Counted from the stretch's first letter, positions 24,268 to 33,352 are shown. The stretch: DNA of 64,000 nt from JAFGUB01 sp050305515 (GCA_050305515.1 JBNLFL010000008.1:62001-126000); one strand, 5' to 3'. The notes: generated by a model from the letters alone, not told the origin. Numbers and translations are program-made.

Positions 24268-25349
24268 AAAAAGTCGTAGAGATTCCACTGGGTTCACAGC
24301 ATATTTCCCTGCTCGAACCCATCCGTTTCAAATTTCAGTGCGAGAACGAAACCATTGTCGGCGTCGATGCCGACGTGGGCTTCGTGCACCGCGGCGTCGA
24401 AGAGGCGTGCACGAGCCGTTTCGAGTTCAAACAGGTGGGCTATGTGGTGGCGCGGGTCTGCGGTCTGTGTGCCATTACCCACTCGCTGGCCTATTCGCTT
24501 GGCATTGAAAAACTCTTACATGTAGAGACCAATGCGCGCATCAAATACCTGCGGATGCTGATGGTGGAACTCGACCGCATCCACTCGCACATGCTCTGTC
24601 TGGCCCACACCGCTGAAAACGCGGGATTCGAAGCGCTCTTCATGCAGATCATGAACGACCGCGAACTCATTATGGACGCTCAGGAGGCCATCAGCGGCAA
24701 CCGCGTGCAGTTCGACTATATTGCCATCGGCGGCGTCAACCGCGATCTTACCCCCGAACTCGTTGGTAAAATCGAGGCCAATCTGGAGCTGCTGCGGCCT
24801 AAAATCGAAGCTTTGATGGAGCTGTTTGAGAACAACTGGAGCCTCTCGCTCAAATACAAAAACATCGGCACGCTCACCGAAGAGATGGCTTACATGTACA
24901 ATGCGCTCGGACCCCTTGCGCGCGCTGCGGGCGTGGCTGCGGACGTGCGGGCGGAGAGTTCGGATTTTCCCTATGAAGCCATCGGTTATGAGATCATCAC
25001 CGAAACCGGAGGCGACATTCATGCCCGCAACCGCGTGAGGCTGCGCGAGATTCTCGCCTCCATCGCCATGTGCGAAGCCATCGTCGCCAACCTGCCCCAA
25101 GGCGAAATCATGGAGAAGGTCAAAGGCAAACCCGAAGGCGAAGCGATTGTGCGTATTGAAGCGCCGCGCGGGGAGCTGATGTATCTGGTTCGCGGCAACA
25201 AAACAAACACGCTCGAGCGCGTCCGTATCAAGACGCCGACCTTCTCAGCCATTCCGGCCATGATGGAAGTCTTCCGCGGCAGTCAGTTTGCCGATGCACC
25301 CGCCATTCTGGCATCGTTTGATCCGTGCATGAGCTGTACGGCGAAGTGA
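24264..25349 (+). CDS. echE: Ech-type [NiFe]-hydrogenase large subunit (NuoD-like)
   Basis: A protein of 361 residues. Both nickel-binding motifs are present: RVCGLCAITH near residue 64 and DPCMSCTAK at the very end, so this is a true hydrogenase and not a complex I subunit. The chain stops three residues after the last cysteine, so there is no peptide for a maturation endopeptidase to remove; the same holds for CooH and methanogen EchE. Start at ATG 24264 (MKKVVEIPLG). Two near-copies of the palindrome lie at 24516-24525 and 24890-24899. Confidence 0.9.
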   Translation: MKKVVEIPLGSQHISLLEPIRFKFQCENETIVGVDADVGFVHRGVEEACTSRFEFKQVGYVVARVCGLCAITHSLAYSLGIEKLLHVETNARIKYLRMLMVELDRIHSHMLCLAHTAENAGFEALFMQIMNDRELIMDAQEAISGNRVQFDYIAIGGVNRDLTPELVGKIEANLELLRPKIEALMELFENNWSLSLKYKNIGTLTEEMAYMYNALGPLARAAGVAADVRAESSDFPYEAIGYEIITETGGDIHARNRVRLREILASIAMCEAIVANLPQGEIMEKVKGKPEGEAIVRIEAPRGELMYLVRGNKTNTLERVRIKTPTFSAIPAMMEVFRGSQFADAPAILASFDPCMSCTAK

Positions 25350-25356
25350 GGCACCC

Positions 25357-25788
25357 ATGATACGCGCCATGATTCAGGCCTTTAAAAACCTCTTTGCCAA
25401 ACCGGCCACCCTCTCCTATCCGCATGCCGAAGATATCACGCTGCCGCCGCTCTATCGCGGGCTTATCGAATACAGCGCGGAGCACTGCATCTTCTGTGAT
25501 CTGTGCGAAAAAGCGTGCCCGCCGCGTTCCATCATCTTTTTTCAGCATGAAGACGGAACGAAGGAGTACCGCTACAATCCCCATTTGTGCATCTACTGCG
25601 GCGAGTGCGTGCGCGCCTGCCCCAAACCCGAAGAGGCGCTCTGGCAGAGTGAAAAGAAACAGCCCTTTGCCCTAAAAACCGAAAATGTCAACGGGGAGTG
25701 GGACGTCTGGGAAGCCGCGTGCGCAAAAAGCCGGGAAGATTACAAAGCGGCGAAAAAAGCGAAGAAGGCGCAGAGCAGCGCAAAATAA
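25357..25788 (+). CDS. echF: Ech-type hydrogenase ferredoxin subunit (NuoI-like)
   Basis: A protein of 143 residues with two [4Fe-4S] motifs, CIFCDLCEKACP and CIYCGECVRACP (about residues 44-90), and a lysine-rich tail. It passes electrons between soluble ferredoxin and the small subunit. It begins 7 bases after the large-subunit gene and closes the six-gene operon. No hyp maturation genes are in the window, so they must be elsewhere. Confidence 0.9.
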   Translation: MIRAMIQAFKNLFAKPATLSYPHAEDITLPPLYRGLIEYSAEHCIFCDLCEKACPPRSIIFFQHEDGTKEYRYNPHLCIYCGECVRACPKPEEALWQSEKKQPFALKTENVNGEWDVWEAACAKSREDYKAAKKAKKAQSSAK

Positions 25789-25856
25789 GGCAGTAACATT
25801 CTATAGAGACGCTGTACTTTAAAATCAACCAAAATATTGCACCATCGCCAAACGGA

Positions 25857-26037
25857 TTATAAAGTCGGGTCATCAATATCACCTGGACAAGCGATTTGAA
25901 TCTCACATGATTCACCGTTTTCAAGTACGGTACCTACTTCACAAATAGCATTTATTTGAGTACATTCATGTGATTGTTTGTGCAAACACACTATTGCTTA
26001 GCAGTGCTAAGATACCGAAAAGTTTGAATACCCTCAT
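25857..26037 (-). pseudogene. small secreted cysteine-containing protein, frameshifted
   Basis: ATG at 26037 opens a clear signal peptide (MRVFKLFGILALLSNSVFA), but the frame stops at 25966. A different frame continues the open reading as SHECTQINAICEVGTVLENG, then ESCEIQIACPGDIDDPTL, ending TAA at 25857. Joining the two by one frameshift near 25970-26000 gives a plausible 55-60 residue periplasmic protein with four cysteines. No strong ribosome site is visible. The remainder of 25789-26198 holds nothing I can support. Confidence 0.45.
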
Positions 26038-26198
26038 GCTTTTATATAACTTCACTTAAGTTTCTTTCGAAGATAATTGAAGACATTTTAACAGACTTTT
26101 TGTGTCTTATTGTTCTAAAATACCCCTCTTTTTTTTTTCGCCAACGTTATAGGTAGTACGACGTTTTATAGTTGATCTCTACTGTTGCTATAAATTGC

Positions 26199-28769
26199 CT
26201 ATTGAAAAAGCATCTCCTCTTCCGGAGGCAACGAAGGAATTTTGATATAAAAGCATGCGCCGTCATCCCTGTTCTCAAAACCGATGCTACCGTGCAGATG
26301 GTTTTCTACCATGATCTTGCAAATATAGAGTCCGAGTCCGCTGCCCTCTTTCGTCTCTTTCGTTGAAAAATAGGGTTCAAAAATCTGATGTTTGATCGTA
26401 TCATCGACACCGCCTGCGTTATCGATGATTTCAATGACAAACAGCGCCTCATCGCTCGCATAACTGCCGCAAACCCTGATCGCCGCATCTGCAATATGAC
26501 GTGAAAGCAAAGTATCCCTTGCGTTGCTGATCAGATTCAGAAGTACCTGCACAACATCCTGTCGGCGAGTATGAAGCTGCATGGCGACATGACTCTCGCA
26601 GCTGATAGTGATTCCCCTGTTTTCAAGACTTTTTTCAAACAGTCGAATGGCATCATGGCTGAGCGAATCGAATTCAACTTCTTCAACATGCCCCTCTTTT
26701 TGAAAATAGTTGCTGAAATCGTCAATGGTCCCGGAGAGGAACTGGACATGTTCCGTTATGGTACGGATGTTCTCCTGCTCAGGAATATCCATAAGGCTGA
26801 GCGTCAGTTCAAGATCATTGAGACTCATCTGAATAACAGAGAGCGGTTGACGCCACTGGTGCGCGATCATGCTGAGCATCTCGCCCACTGCGGCAAGACG
26901 CGACTGCGCCAGCAGCATTTGTTCTTTTTCTTTGAGTTTTCTTTCAATTTGCCGGTATTGGCTCACGTCTTCGCCGATTGCAATCAGGTGCGTTGTCTGG
27001 TCATGGAGATCTTTAATCGGGGAAATGGCAATATGGATGATATGCTCGCATCCGTCTTTATGCACTTTGATGACCTCTCCGATCCAGACTTTGTCTTCAG
27101 AGAGTGCCGTGTAAAGTTCTCTTGATGCCAGCGGATTAAGCCCCATGGTATTCATCAGTTCGGCATGATGTCCGAGAAGCTCCGTTTCTGAATAACCGGT
27201 GCACTCACAAAACGCGTTGTTGACATACTCGACCACACCGTCTATTGTGCTGATTAAAACAGTGTTATTGGATTGATTGATCGCTTTTTGGAGCAGCATG
27301 AGCCGTTGATGCAGCACTTCGTTTGCCGTGATATCGACAAAGTTAATAACAAAAAGCGAGTCGTCATGGGCAAAGCGATCGAGATGTACGCTGAAAACAC
27401 GGCGTTTGCCTTCCTGATCTTTCATAACAATTTTTGAAAAGGTTGATTGCTCTTTTGTTGCCAAAGCCTCTGAGAGGCAGAGGTGGTGTTCCTGATCACT
27501 GTATTCATCAACAATATACGCGCACAATCCGCCACGTCGCACCATCTCCTCCGTCGATTCAATCGCAAAAAAATCCAAAAACGCCTGATTGCACTCGATA
27601 ATACGCTTTTCGTCTCCCAGCATGGTGAGTGCCGTTTGACTGTCAAGCATCTGCCTGAAAATCTGTTCGCGCTCCATCTGTTGGGTCAGCTGCTTGTTTA
27701 AAGCGCCGATACGCAAAGTCTGTTTGTGCAGACGTCGGTACAACAGGAGAATCAATACCACAGCGATCGTAAGTATCACGATAATGATGCTGGCTGAAAT
27801 AATCTGCACGGCATATTTTCTGATAACAGCCGAAAGTGTGATTTGCACGTCGTAAGGGGGCATATTCAGAGTCTTGAGCAGGTCATGCACCGGTGAATAA
27901 TCAAGCGGTATCGTCCAGTGATCGGCATCGGTGCGTTTGGCGACATCAAGGCCCGGTTCAATGCCAAGCAGTGCAATAAGAACCGATTCCGCAAGGGCGT
28001 CGGACGTGTGTGAAAGTTTTGAAAAAGGCCATTCGGGATAAAGTGCGGTACTTACCATAAAAGGAAAATCAGGATATTTTCTGGGTGCGATGACATGCAC
28101 CTCTTCGAGTCGGATTTTTCCTTCGGAAGCCATGCGTTCGAGTGTATCGCTGCGTACCGTTCCGGCATCGGCATCTCCGTCAAGTATCGCCCTCACGACG
28201 GCATCGTGCGAATGCAGAAAAAGAAGTTCTGAAAAATCATCCTCTGTAATGCCATGATCAAGCATCTCTTTTTTTGCCATGACCCATCCGCCGAACGATG
28301 CCGGATCTACAGCGGCAAAGCGTTTATTCCGCAAATCCTGTAGCGCATGAATAGCGGTATTTTTGCTACGTGTAAAAATGACACCGCCGAACTGCTGCTG
28401 GCCTTTCATCGTGTCTGAATGATTTTGAAGTGTGGCAATGCGGCTGACACCGTAACGGTATTCAAGCGCCACATATTGCATGGTATTGGTAAGTACGAAA
28501 TCGATTTCGTTCCGGGCTACGGCACTGTCAAGCGCATCAAATCCGAGAGGTACGATTTCAAAGCGGTATGCGGGGAGTTGTCCGTTCAGGTAGTGCGCCA
28601 GAGGTTGCCACCGCTGCAGTGTCTGCTCGCTTCCCCGCTTAGCGAGAATGCCTATTTTCACCGCTTCCTGTGTCTCTGCAAAGAGCGTGATGGCAAACAA
28701 TAATACAAATATAAAAGCAACCGATACCGTATGTTTCTGTTTTTCAAAATGCTGGTAATCGAGCATCAC
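26199..28769 (-). CDS. histidine kinase with periplasmic PhnD-like sensor and two PAS domains
   Basis: A protein of 856 residues. A signal/first helix (about 13-31) is followed by a periplasmic PhnD/TtrS-like binding domain (about 35-300, with LTNTMQYVALEYRYGVSRIA), a membrane helix (about 326-350), two PAS domains (about 380-610), a HisKA box SMIAHQWRQPL with the phosphorylated His near 636, and a HATPase (NLISNARDT, DNAGGVDD, GSGLGLYICKI). It probably senses an oxyanion or similar ligand. No response regulator is adjacent. It lies between the two hydrogenase loci, which may be coincidence. Confidence 0.85.
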   Translation of the reverse strand: MMLDYQHFEKQKHTVSVAFIFVLLFAITLFAETQEAVKIGILAKRGSEQTLQRWQPLAHYLNGQLPAYRFEIVPLGFDALDSAVARNEIDFVLTNTMQYVALEYRYGVSRIATLQNHSDTMKGQQQFGGVIFTRSKNTAIHALQDLRNKRFAAVDPASFGGWVMAKKEMLDHGITEDDFSELLFLHSHDAVVRAILDGDADAGTVRSDTLERMASEGKIRLEEVHVIAPRKYPDFPFMVSTALYPEWPFSKLSHTSDALAESVLIALLGIEPGLDVAKRTDADHWTIPLDYSPVHDLLKTLNMPPYDVQITLSAVIRKYAVQIISASIIIVILTIAVVLILLLYRRLHKQTLRIGALNKQLTQQMEREQIFRQMLDSQTALTMLGDEKRIIECNQAFLDFFAIESTEEMVRRGGLCAYIVDEYSDQEHHLCLSEALATKEQSTFSKIVMKDQEGKRRVFSVHLDRFAHDDSLFVINFVDITANEVLHQRLMLLQKAINQSNNTVLISTIDGVVEYVNNAFCECTGYSETELLGHHAELMNTMGLNPLASRELYTALSEDKVWIGEVIKVHKDGCEHIIHIAISPIKDLHDQTTHLIAIGEDVSQYRQIERKLKEKEQMLLAQSRLAAVGEMLSMIAHQWRQPLSVIQMSLNDLELTLSLMDIPEQENIRTITEHVQFLSGTIDDFSNYFQKEGHVEEVEFDSLSHDAIRLFEKSLENRGITISCESHVAMQLHTRRQDVVQVLLNLISNARDTLLSRHIADAAIRVCGSYASDEALFVIEIIDNAGGVDDTIKHQIFEPYFSTKETKEGSGLGLYICKIMVENHLHGSIGFENRDDGACFYIKIPSLPPEEEMLFQ

Positions 28770-28914
28770 GCTTTCCTCTTCAGATTTTGTTGAAAGAACC
28801 TAAAAATTATCGTATCTTAAATTGCTTTGAAGAAAGGTGATTTAAAAATTATTTTCTACGTATAGCGACGCTGAAGAAAAAAACTTTTCCAAAGTTCTTT
28901 TCAGAACATTGGAA

Positions 28915-29046
28915 TCAGTTGTTGAGGATGCCCCACAATGTCATATATCCGAGAGAAAGCAGTGTGAGAATCGAGACGATGGTGAACAGTTTTCGGGGTG
29001 AAAGCGGTTTGTTGTAATCGTCCATATCATTAAGCGTAGGTTCCAT
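28915..29046 (-). CDS. 43-residue single-helix membrane protein
   Basis: Short gene: ATG at 29046 with GGAG 5 bases upstream, stop at 28915. The product begins MEPTLNDMDDYNKPLSPRKL and continues with a hydrophobic helix (FTIVSILTLLSLGYMTLWGI) ending LNN. The polar acidic N-terminus with one C-terminal helix suggests a membrane-anchored small subunit or regulator. The ribosome site is contiguous with a TTACATGTAA palindrome. Upstream and downstream (28770-28914) nothing else is visible. Confidence 0.65.
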   Translation of the reverse strand: MEPTLNDMDDYNKPLSPRKLFTIVSILTLLSLGYMTLWGILNN

Positions 29047-29055
29047 AATCACTCC

Positions 29056-29065
29056 TTACATGTAA
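29056..29065. repeat. TTACATGTAA palindrome, overlapping a ribosome site
   Basis: Perfect copy. On the minus strand it runs TTACATGTAAGGAG, so its last bases form the Shine-Dalgarno sequence of the 43-residue gene. Confidence 0.9.
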
Positions 29066-29154
29066 AAGATAGCCATCACTCTAACCCAACACTGTTACAC
29101 CTCTGTTAAGTCATTACTCGAAAATGCATTACCGAATGTTCTTTTTTTAAGTGC

Positions 29155-29170
29155 TTTGTAATCATACAAA
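29155..29170. promoter_or_regulatory. TTTGTA-N4-TACAAA inverted repeat before the uptake hydrogenase
   Basis: Perfect 6+6 inverted repeat, 51 bases upstream of the hydrogenase start, followed by a TATGAT hexamer. It could be an operator. The evidence is symmetry and position only. Confidence 0.3.
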
Positions 29171-29220
29171 TCCGCCAAATGCGCTATGATAACGGCATTA
29201 CGACACACAGGAGTTTCCAA

Positions 29221-31668
29221 ATGAAAGTCGTTATCGTCGGCGGCGGTATTGTCTCGGCCTATATGGCCAACCGCCTCAAAGAGCTCTCTCCCCTGAGTGA
29301 GGTTCAGATCATCTCCCAGGAGTCCTATCCTCCCTATGACCGCATCCACCTCTGTGCGCTCATCAAACGCGAAAAAAGTATTGACGAAATCAAACTGCAA
29401 CTGCCTTCAGATGTCGATCTGGTGCTCAATCAGCGCATTGTCGCCATTGACAAAAACAGCAAAGAGGTCCTCTCTCACGACGGCACGCGCTACGCTTACG
29501 ATATTCTTGTCATCGCCACCGGTTCCAAACCCAAAGAGCTTTTTGACATCGAGGGTATCGACAATGCCGCGACCTTCCGCTCCGCCGGGGACAGCTGCAA
29601 GATCGAAAATTCGCTCGAAGGCACCAATGTCATCCTGCTGGGTGTCGGACCTATCGGTCTGGAGCTGCTTGACACGCTCAGCGAGATGGAAGGTCCCGCC
29701 AACATCTACCTGCTCTCACGCGGCAGCCACCTCTACGCCAAAGAATTGACGGCTCAGGCCGTGCAGCTGATTCAGAAAACTTTTGAAGCCAATCCGCGGG
29801 TGCACATCAGTTTCAATGATGAAATCGTCGATACCACTATCGAAGGAAGCCGCATTACCTCGGTCAGGACGCGCAAAATGACGATTGAGAATCCTTTTAT
29901 CGTCTTTGGCGTCGGGATCGATCCCAACATCGATTTTGCCCGCGATGCGCTTACATGTAATCACGGGATTCTGGTCGATGCGTTCATGCGCAGCTCCGAT
30001 CCTTTCATCTACTGCGCAGGCGAAGCGGCAGAACTTTCAAGCAACGGTTTCAAGGCGGGCCGCGTCAAGGAGTGTACGCTTGAAGCCGATGCCGCCGTCG
30101 CTTCCATTTTAGGCTTTGAAAGCGAAGGATATGTCCACGAAGTGGCACTTGACGGTCTGAAGGTGGGGAGTTTCCTGCTCGCCGACGTTACGGCACCGGG
30201 CTATGTTCACAAACATGAAGACAATGAGGACATCGTCATCAGCTCCCGCAAAGAGCGGCGAATCGACCACTACATCGTCAACAACGATCATCTGGTACGT
30301 TTTATCGGCATTAATACCAACATCGACCTCATCGCACTCAAAAACATTATCGTTGAAGAGAAAAAGGTCGATGCCGGTTTCTTCTACGACAACCGTCTCA
30401 TCAGCGAACGCGGACGGCTCATCTGCAGCTGTGCGAGTACCTACCAGCAGGACATCATTGACCTCATCGAGGAGAATGCCATTACGGAGTTTGGCGAACT
30501 CAAACCGCTCAGCGAAGCCGGACGCGTCTGCGGCCGCTGCAAGCAGGACATTGTCAACCTCATTGCCGCCACACCGGTAGATCCTGAAGAGGCGGCCCGC
30601 AAACGTGCAGAAAAAGAGCGTGCGGCCCGTGAAGCCGAAATGGCACAGGTAAGAAAGCGCATCGAGAAGTTCAATACGCTCCATCCGGCCAACAAAATTG
30701 ACGCGTCCAACCTCTCCGAAGCACTCAAAAGCTTCGATATGAACAAAGAGTACAACCGCTGGGTCTCGATGATCACCGCCAATATGCGGCTGCATCCCGA
30801 CTACGAGTCGCTGGTGAGCGAAAGCGTCGAACAGCTAAACAAAATTCCCATTATCTGGCTGGAGCTTGCTGACTGTTCGGGCAACTCGGAAGGCTTCATC
30901 AAAGCCGCGCATCCCAAGGTCGATGACCTGATTCTCAACTACATTTCGCTCGACTATCATGAGCTGCTGATGGCGGCATCGGGCAACCAGAGTGAGAGTG
31001 CCCTCGATGCCGTCCTTAAAAACGACGCGGGACGCTACATTCTCATTGTCGAAGGGGCCATTCCGCTCGGCTTGGAGGGCAAGTTCCTGCGCATCGGGCC
31101 CAAAGGGGAGACGGGGCTGGAGCTGCTGCGCCGCACGGCCAGAGATGCCGCGGCGATTTTTGCCGTGGGAACCTGCGCACTTGACGGCGGTGTCGTCGCG
31201 GCAGCCCCCAACCCCACCGGAGCCGTCGGAGTGAGTGAAGCGCTCGGACGCAGTGACATCATCAACCTTCCCGGCTGCCCGGTCAATCCCATCAACATCG
31301 TCGGAACGTTGCTGCACTACATCATGTTCTCCGAACTTCCCGAGCTTGATGAGAAAAACCGTCCCAAATGGGCCTACGGTTACCGTATTCACGACAACTG
31401 CGAACGGCGCGGACACTACGACCTTGACGAATTCGTACTTGAGTGGGGCGACGAGGGAGCCAAGCAGGGATGGTGCCTCTTCAAGATGGGCTGTAAAGGC
31501 CCTTATGCCGACCTGAACTGTTCTCTGGTCAAATTCAATGAAGGCACCAGCTGGCCCGTGCAGGTGGGTCATGGCTGCTTTGCCTGCGGCGCGGGCAAGA
31601 TCGCTTTTGACAAGCTCGCCAACAATCGTATGCTGGATCCCGAGGAGGCCAAAAAATATGAGCAGTAA
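29221..31668 (+). CDS. hupS: [NiFe]-hydrogenase small subunit fused to FAD oxidoreductase and BFD-like domain
   Basis: A protein of 815 residues with three parts. (1) NirB/rubredoxin-reductase-like FAD/NAD(P) oxidoreductase: VVIVGGGIVSAYMA at the start, a second Rossmann motif LLGVGPIGLELL near 140, and FIYCAGEAAE near 265. (2) BFD-like [2Fe-2S] domain with CSC near 402 and CGRC near 440, then a charged linker. (3) Hydrogenase small subunit from about 540: GTCALDGG, PGCPVNP, IHDNCERRGHYD, WCLFKMGCKGP and GHGCFACG. The first motif reads DCSGNSE instead of CxGCxE, so one proximal-cluster ligand is Asn. No Tat signal, so cytoplasmic (group 2-like). ATG 29221 has GGAG upstream. A palindrome at 29951 is read Leu-Thr-Cys-Asn. 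Confidence 0.85.
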   Translation: MKVVIVGGGIVSAYMANRLKELSPLSEVQIISQESYPPYDRIHLCALIKREKSIDEIKLQLPSDVDLVLNQRIVAIDKNSKEVLSHDGTRYAYDILVIATGSKPKELFDIEGIDNAATFRSAGDSCKIENSLEGTNVILLGVGPIGLELLDTLSEMEGPANIYLLSRGSHLYAKELTAQAVQLIQKTFEANPRVHISFNDEIVDTTIEGSRITSVRTRKMTIENPFIVFGVGIDPNIDFARDALTCNHGILVDAFMRSSDPFIYCAGEAAELSSNGFKAGRVKECTLEADAAVASILGFESEGYVHEVALDGLKVGSFLLADVTAPGYVHKHEDNEDIVISSRKERRIDHYIVNNDHLVRFIGINTNIDLIALKNIIVEEKKVDAGFFYDNRLISERGRLICSCASTYQQDIIDLIEENAITEFGELKPLSEAGRVCGRCKQDIVNLIAATPVDPEEAARKRAEKERAAREAEMAQVRKRIEKFNTLHPANKIDASNLSEALKSFDMNKEYNRWVSMITANMRLHPDYESLVSESVEQLNKIPIIWLELADCSGNSEGFIKAAHPKVDDLILNYISLDYHELLMAASGNQSESALDAVLKNDAGRYILIVEGAIPLGLEGKFLRIGPKGETGLELLRRTARDAAAIFAVGTCALDGGVVAAAPNPTGAVGVSEALGRSDIINLPGCPVNPINIVGTLLHYIMFSELPELDEKNRPKWAYGYRIHDNCERRGHYDLDEFVLEWGDEGAKQGWCLFKMGCKGPYADLNCSLVKFNEGTSWPVQVGHGCFACGAGKIAFDKLANNRMLDPEEAKKYEQ

Positions 31669-33352
31669 AAAAATCGTCATCGACCCCATCACCCGCATCG
31701 AAGGGCACCTGCGTATTGAAGTGGAAGTCGATGAGAACAACACCGTCACCGAAGCGTGGGCAAGCGGGCAGCTCTTTCGCGGCATCGAGACCATTCTCAA
31801 AGGACGCGACCCGCGTGATGCCCCGCTCATAGCCCAGCGCATCTGCGGCGTCTGTACCAATGTGCACTACCGCGCTTCGGTAAGCGCCGTCGAGGACGCT
31901 TACAAGATCCTGCCGCCGCACAACGCCAACATTATCCGCAATCTGGTCACGCTCTCGCTCTTCGTGCAGGATCATATTGTCCATTACTATCACCTGCATT
32001 CGCTCGATTTCGTCGATGTGGTAAGTGCCCTCTCGGCCGACCCGCACGATGCCTCCGAAGTGGCCAAGCGTTACCATGAAACCCCCTATCACTGCTCGCG
32101 CGGACATCTCGAAGCCGTCAAGGAAAAACTCTCTTCCTTCGTCAAAGCGGGACGTCTGGGGCTCTTTGCCAACGGCTACTGGGGCCATGCACGCTACAAG
32201 TTTAGCCCGGAGCAGAACCTCCTGCACATGAAAAACTACCTCACCGCGCTTCGTATCCAGCGCGAACTCTCGCAGGCGGTTGCCATTTTTGCAGGTAAAA
32301 CGCCGCATCCGCAAAACCTTGTCGTAGGGGGTGTCACCAGCGTCGCCGACATGCTCAACCCGCAGCGGCTCAATGATTTCATGTTTATCATCAAGGAGAC
32401 CCGCGACTTTATCGAACGCGGTTACATTCCCGATATGAAGATGCTCGTCGAAGTTTACAACGATGAGATCAAAGCGGGTCTGGGACGCGCATCCGGAAAC
32501 TTCATGGCATGCGGCGGCTACCGTTTCGGCAAAGGCGAAAAGCTTTTTGAAGACGGCGTCATCTATAACCATGACTTCAACCATGTAACCCCGTTCGATG
32601 AGAGCAAGATTACCGAAGAGGCCTCACGGGCATGGTATGTCAGCGATGAGCCGAAAACCCCTTATGAAGGCGAAACGGAGCCCTTTTATACCGACCTCAA
32701 CGAAGACGGCACGCTTAAAAGCGAAGGCAAATACAGCTGGGTCAAGGCGCCGCGCTACGGCGGCGACGTTATGGAGGTCGGCCCGCTCTCGCGGATGCTG
32801 GTAGGATACTTCAAAGAATCCAGAATCATCAAACCCTACATGCAGCGCTTTATGGATGCTACAGGCATGGAGCCGATCGACTTTTCCAGTACCATCGGAC
32901 GCAATGCGGCGCGTGCGGTCGAAGCGCAGATCTGCTGTGACTACATCTTCGACTTTATCAGCGACATGATTGAAAATATCAAGTATTACGACGAATCGAC
33001 CTGGACCAAATACGATTTTGCCGTATTGCCGCAAAGTGCCCGGGGTCGCGGCATCTTCGAAGTGCCGCGCGGTGTACTGGGCCATTTTGTCAAGATCGAA
33101 GAGGCTAAAATTGCCAATTATCAGGCGGTCGTGCCCACCACATGGAACGCCTCTCCCAAAGATGCGAACGGTGCACGGGGCGCCTATGAAGAAGCCCTTA
33201 TCGGCATCACCCTCGCCGATCCCGAAGCGCCGCTTGAAGTGCTGCGCGTGGTACACAGTTTCGACCCCTGTCTTGCCTGCGCCGTGCATGTGATGGATGC
33301 CCGGGGGCGAGAACTCGCAACATACCGTGTAAACCCGGCGTGTACCTTATAG
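31658..33352 (+). CDS. hupL: [NiFe]-hydrogenase large subunit
   Basis: A protein of 564 residues. It starts MSSKKIVIDPITRIEGHLRI, and the nickel ligands are in RICGVCTNVH (about residue 60) and DPCLACAVH near the end, followed by a 20-residue C-terminal tail that a HupD/HoxM-type peptidase would remove. It overlaps the fused small-subunit gene by 11 bases and has GAGGAGG as ribosome site. With the FAD-fused small subunit it probably forms a soluble or peripherally bound H2-oxidising enzyme that feeds electrons to NAD(P) or ferredoxin-like carriers. No peptidase gene is in the window. Confidence 0.9.
   Translation: MSSKKIVIDPITRIEGHLRIEVEVDENNTVTEAWASGQLFRGIETILKGRDPRDAPLIAQRICGVCTNVHYRASVSAVEDAYKILPPHNANIIRNLVTLSLFVQDHIVHYYHLHSLDFVDVVSALSADPHDASEVAKRYHETPYHCSRGHLEAVKEKLSSFVKAGRLGLFANGYWGHARYKFSPEQNLLHMKNYLTALRIQRELSQAVAIFAGKTPHPQNLVVGGVTSVADMLNPQRLNDFMFIIKETRDFIERGYIPDMKMLVEVYNDEIKAGLGRASGNFMACGGYRFGKGEKLFEDGVIYNHDFNHVTPFDESKITEEASRAWYVSDEPKTPYEGETEPFYTDLNEDGTLKSEGKYSWVKAPRYGGDVMEVGPLSRMLVGYFKESRIIKPYMQRFMDATGMEPIDFSSTIGRNAARAVEAQICCDYIFDFISDMIENIKYYDESTWTKYDFAVLPQSARGRGIFEVPRGVLGHFVKIEEAKIANYQAVVPTTWNASPKDANGARGAYEEALIGITLADPEAPLEVLRVVHSFDPCLACAVHVMDARGRELATYRVNPACTL

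Noticed and set aside
25688..25924. 78-codon minus-strand frame after echF
   Set aside because: It runs antisense into echF and conflicts with the signal-peptide gene remnant, which explains the region better.
30835..32584. Two minus-strand frames of about 340 codons opposite the hydrogenase genes
   Set aside because: The plus strand encodes cluster and nickel motifs throughout; the antisense products have no recognisable features.
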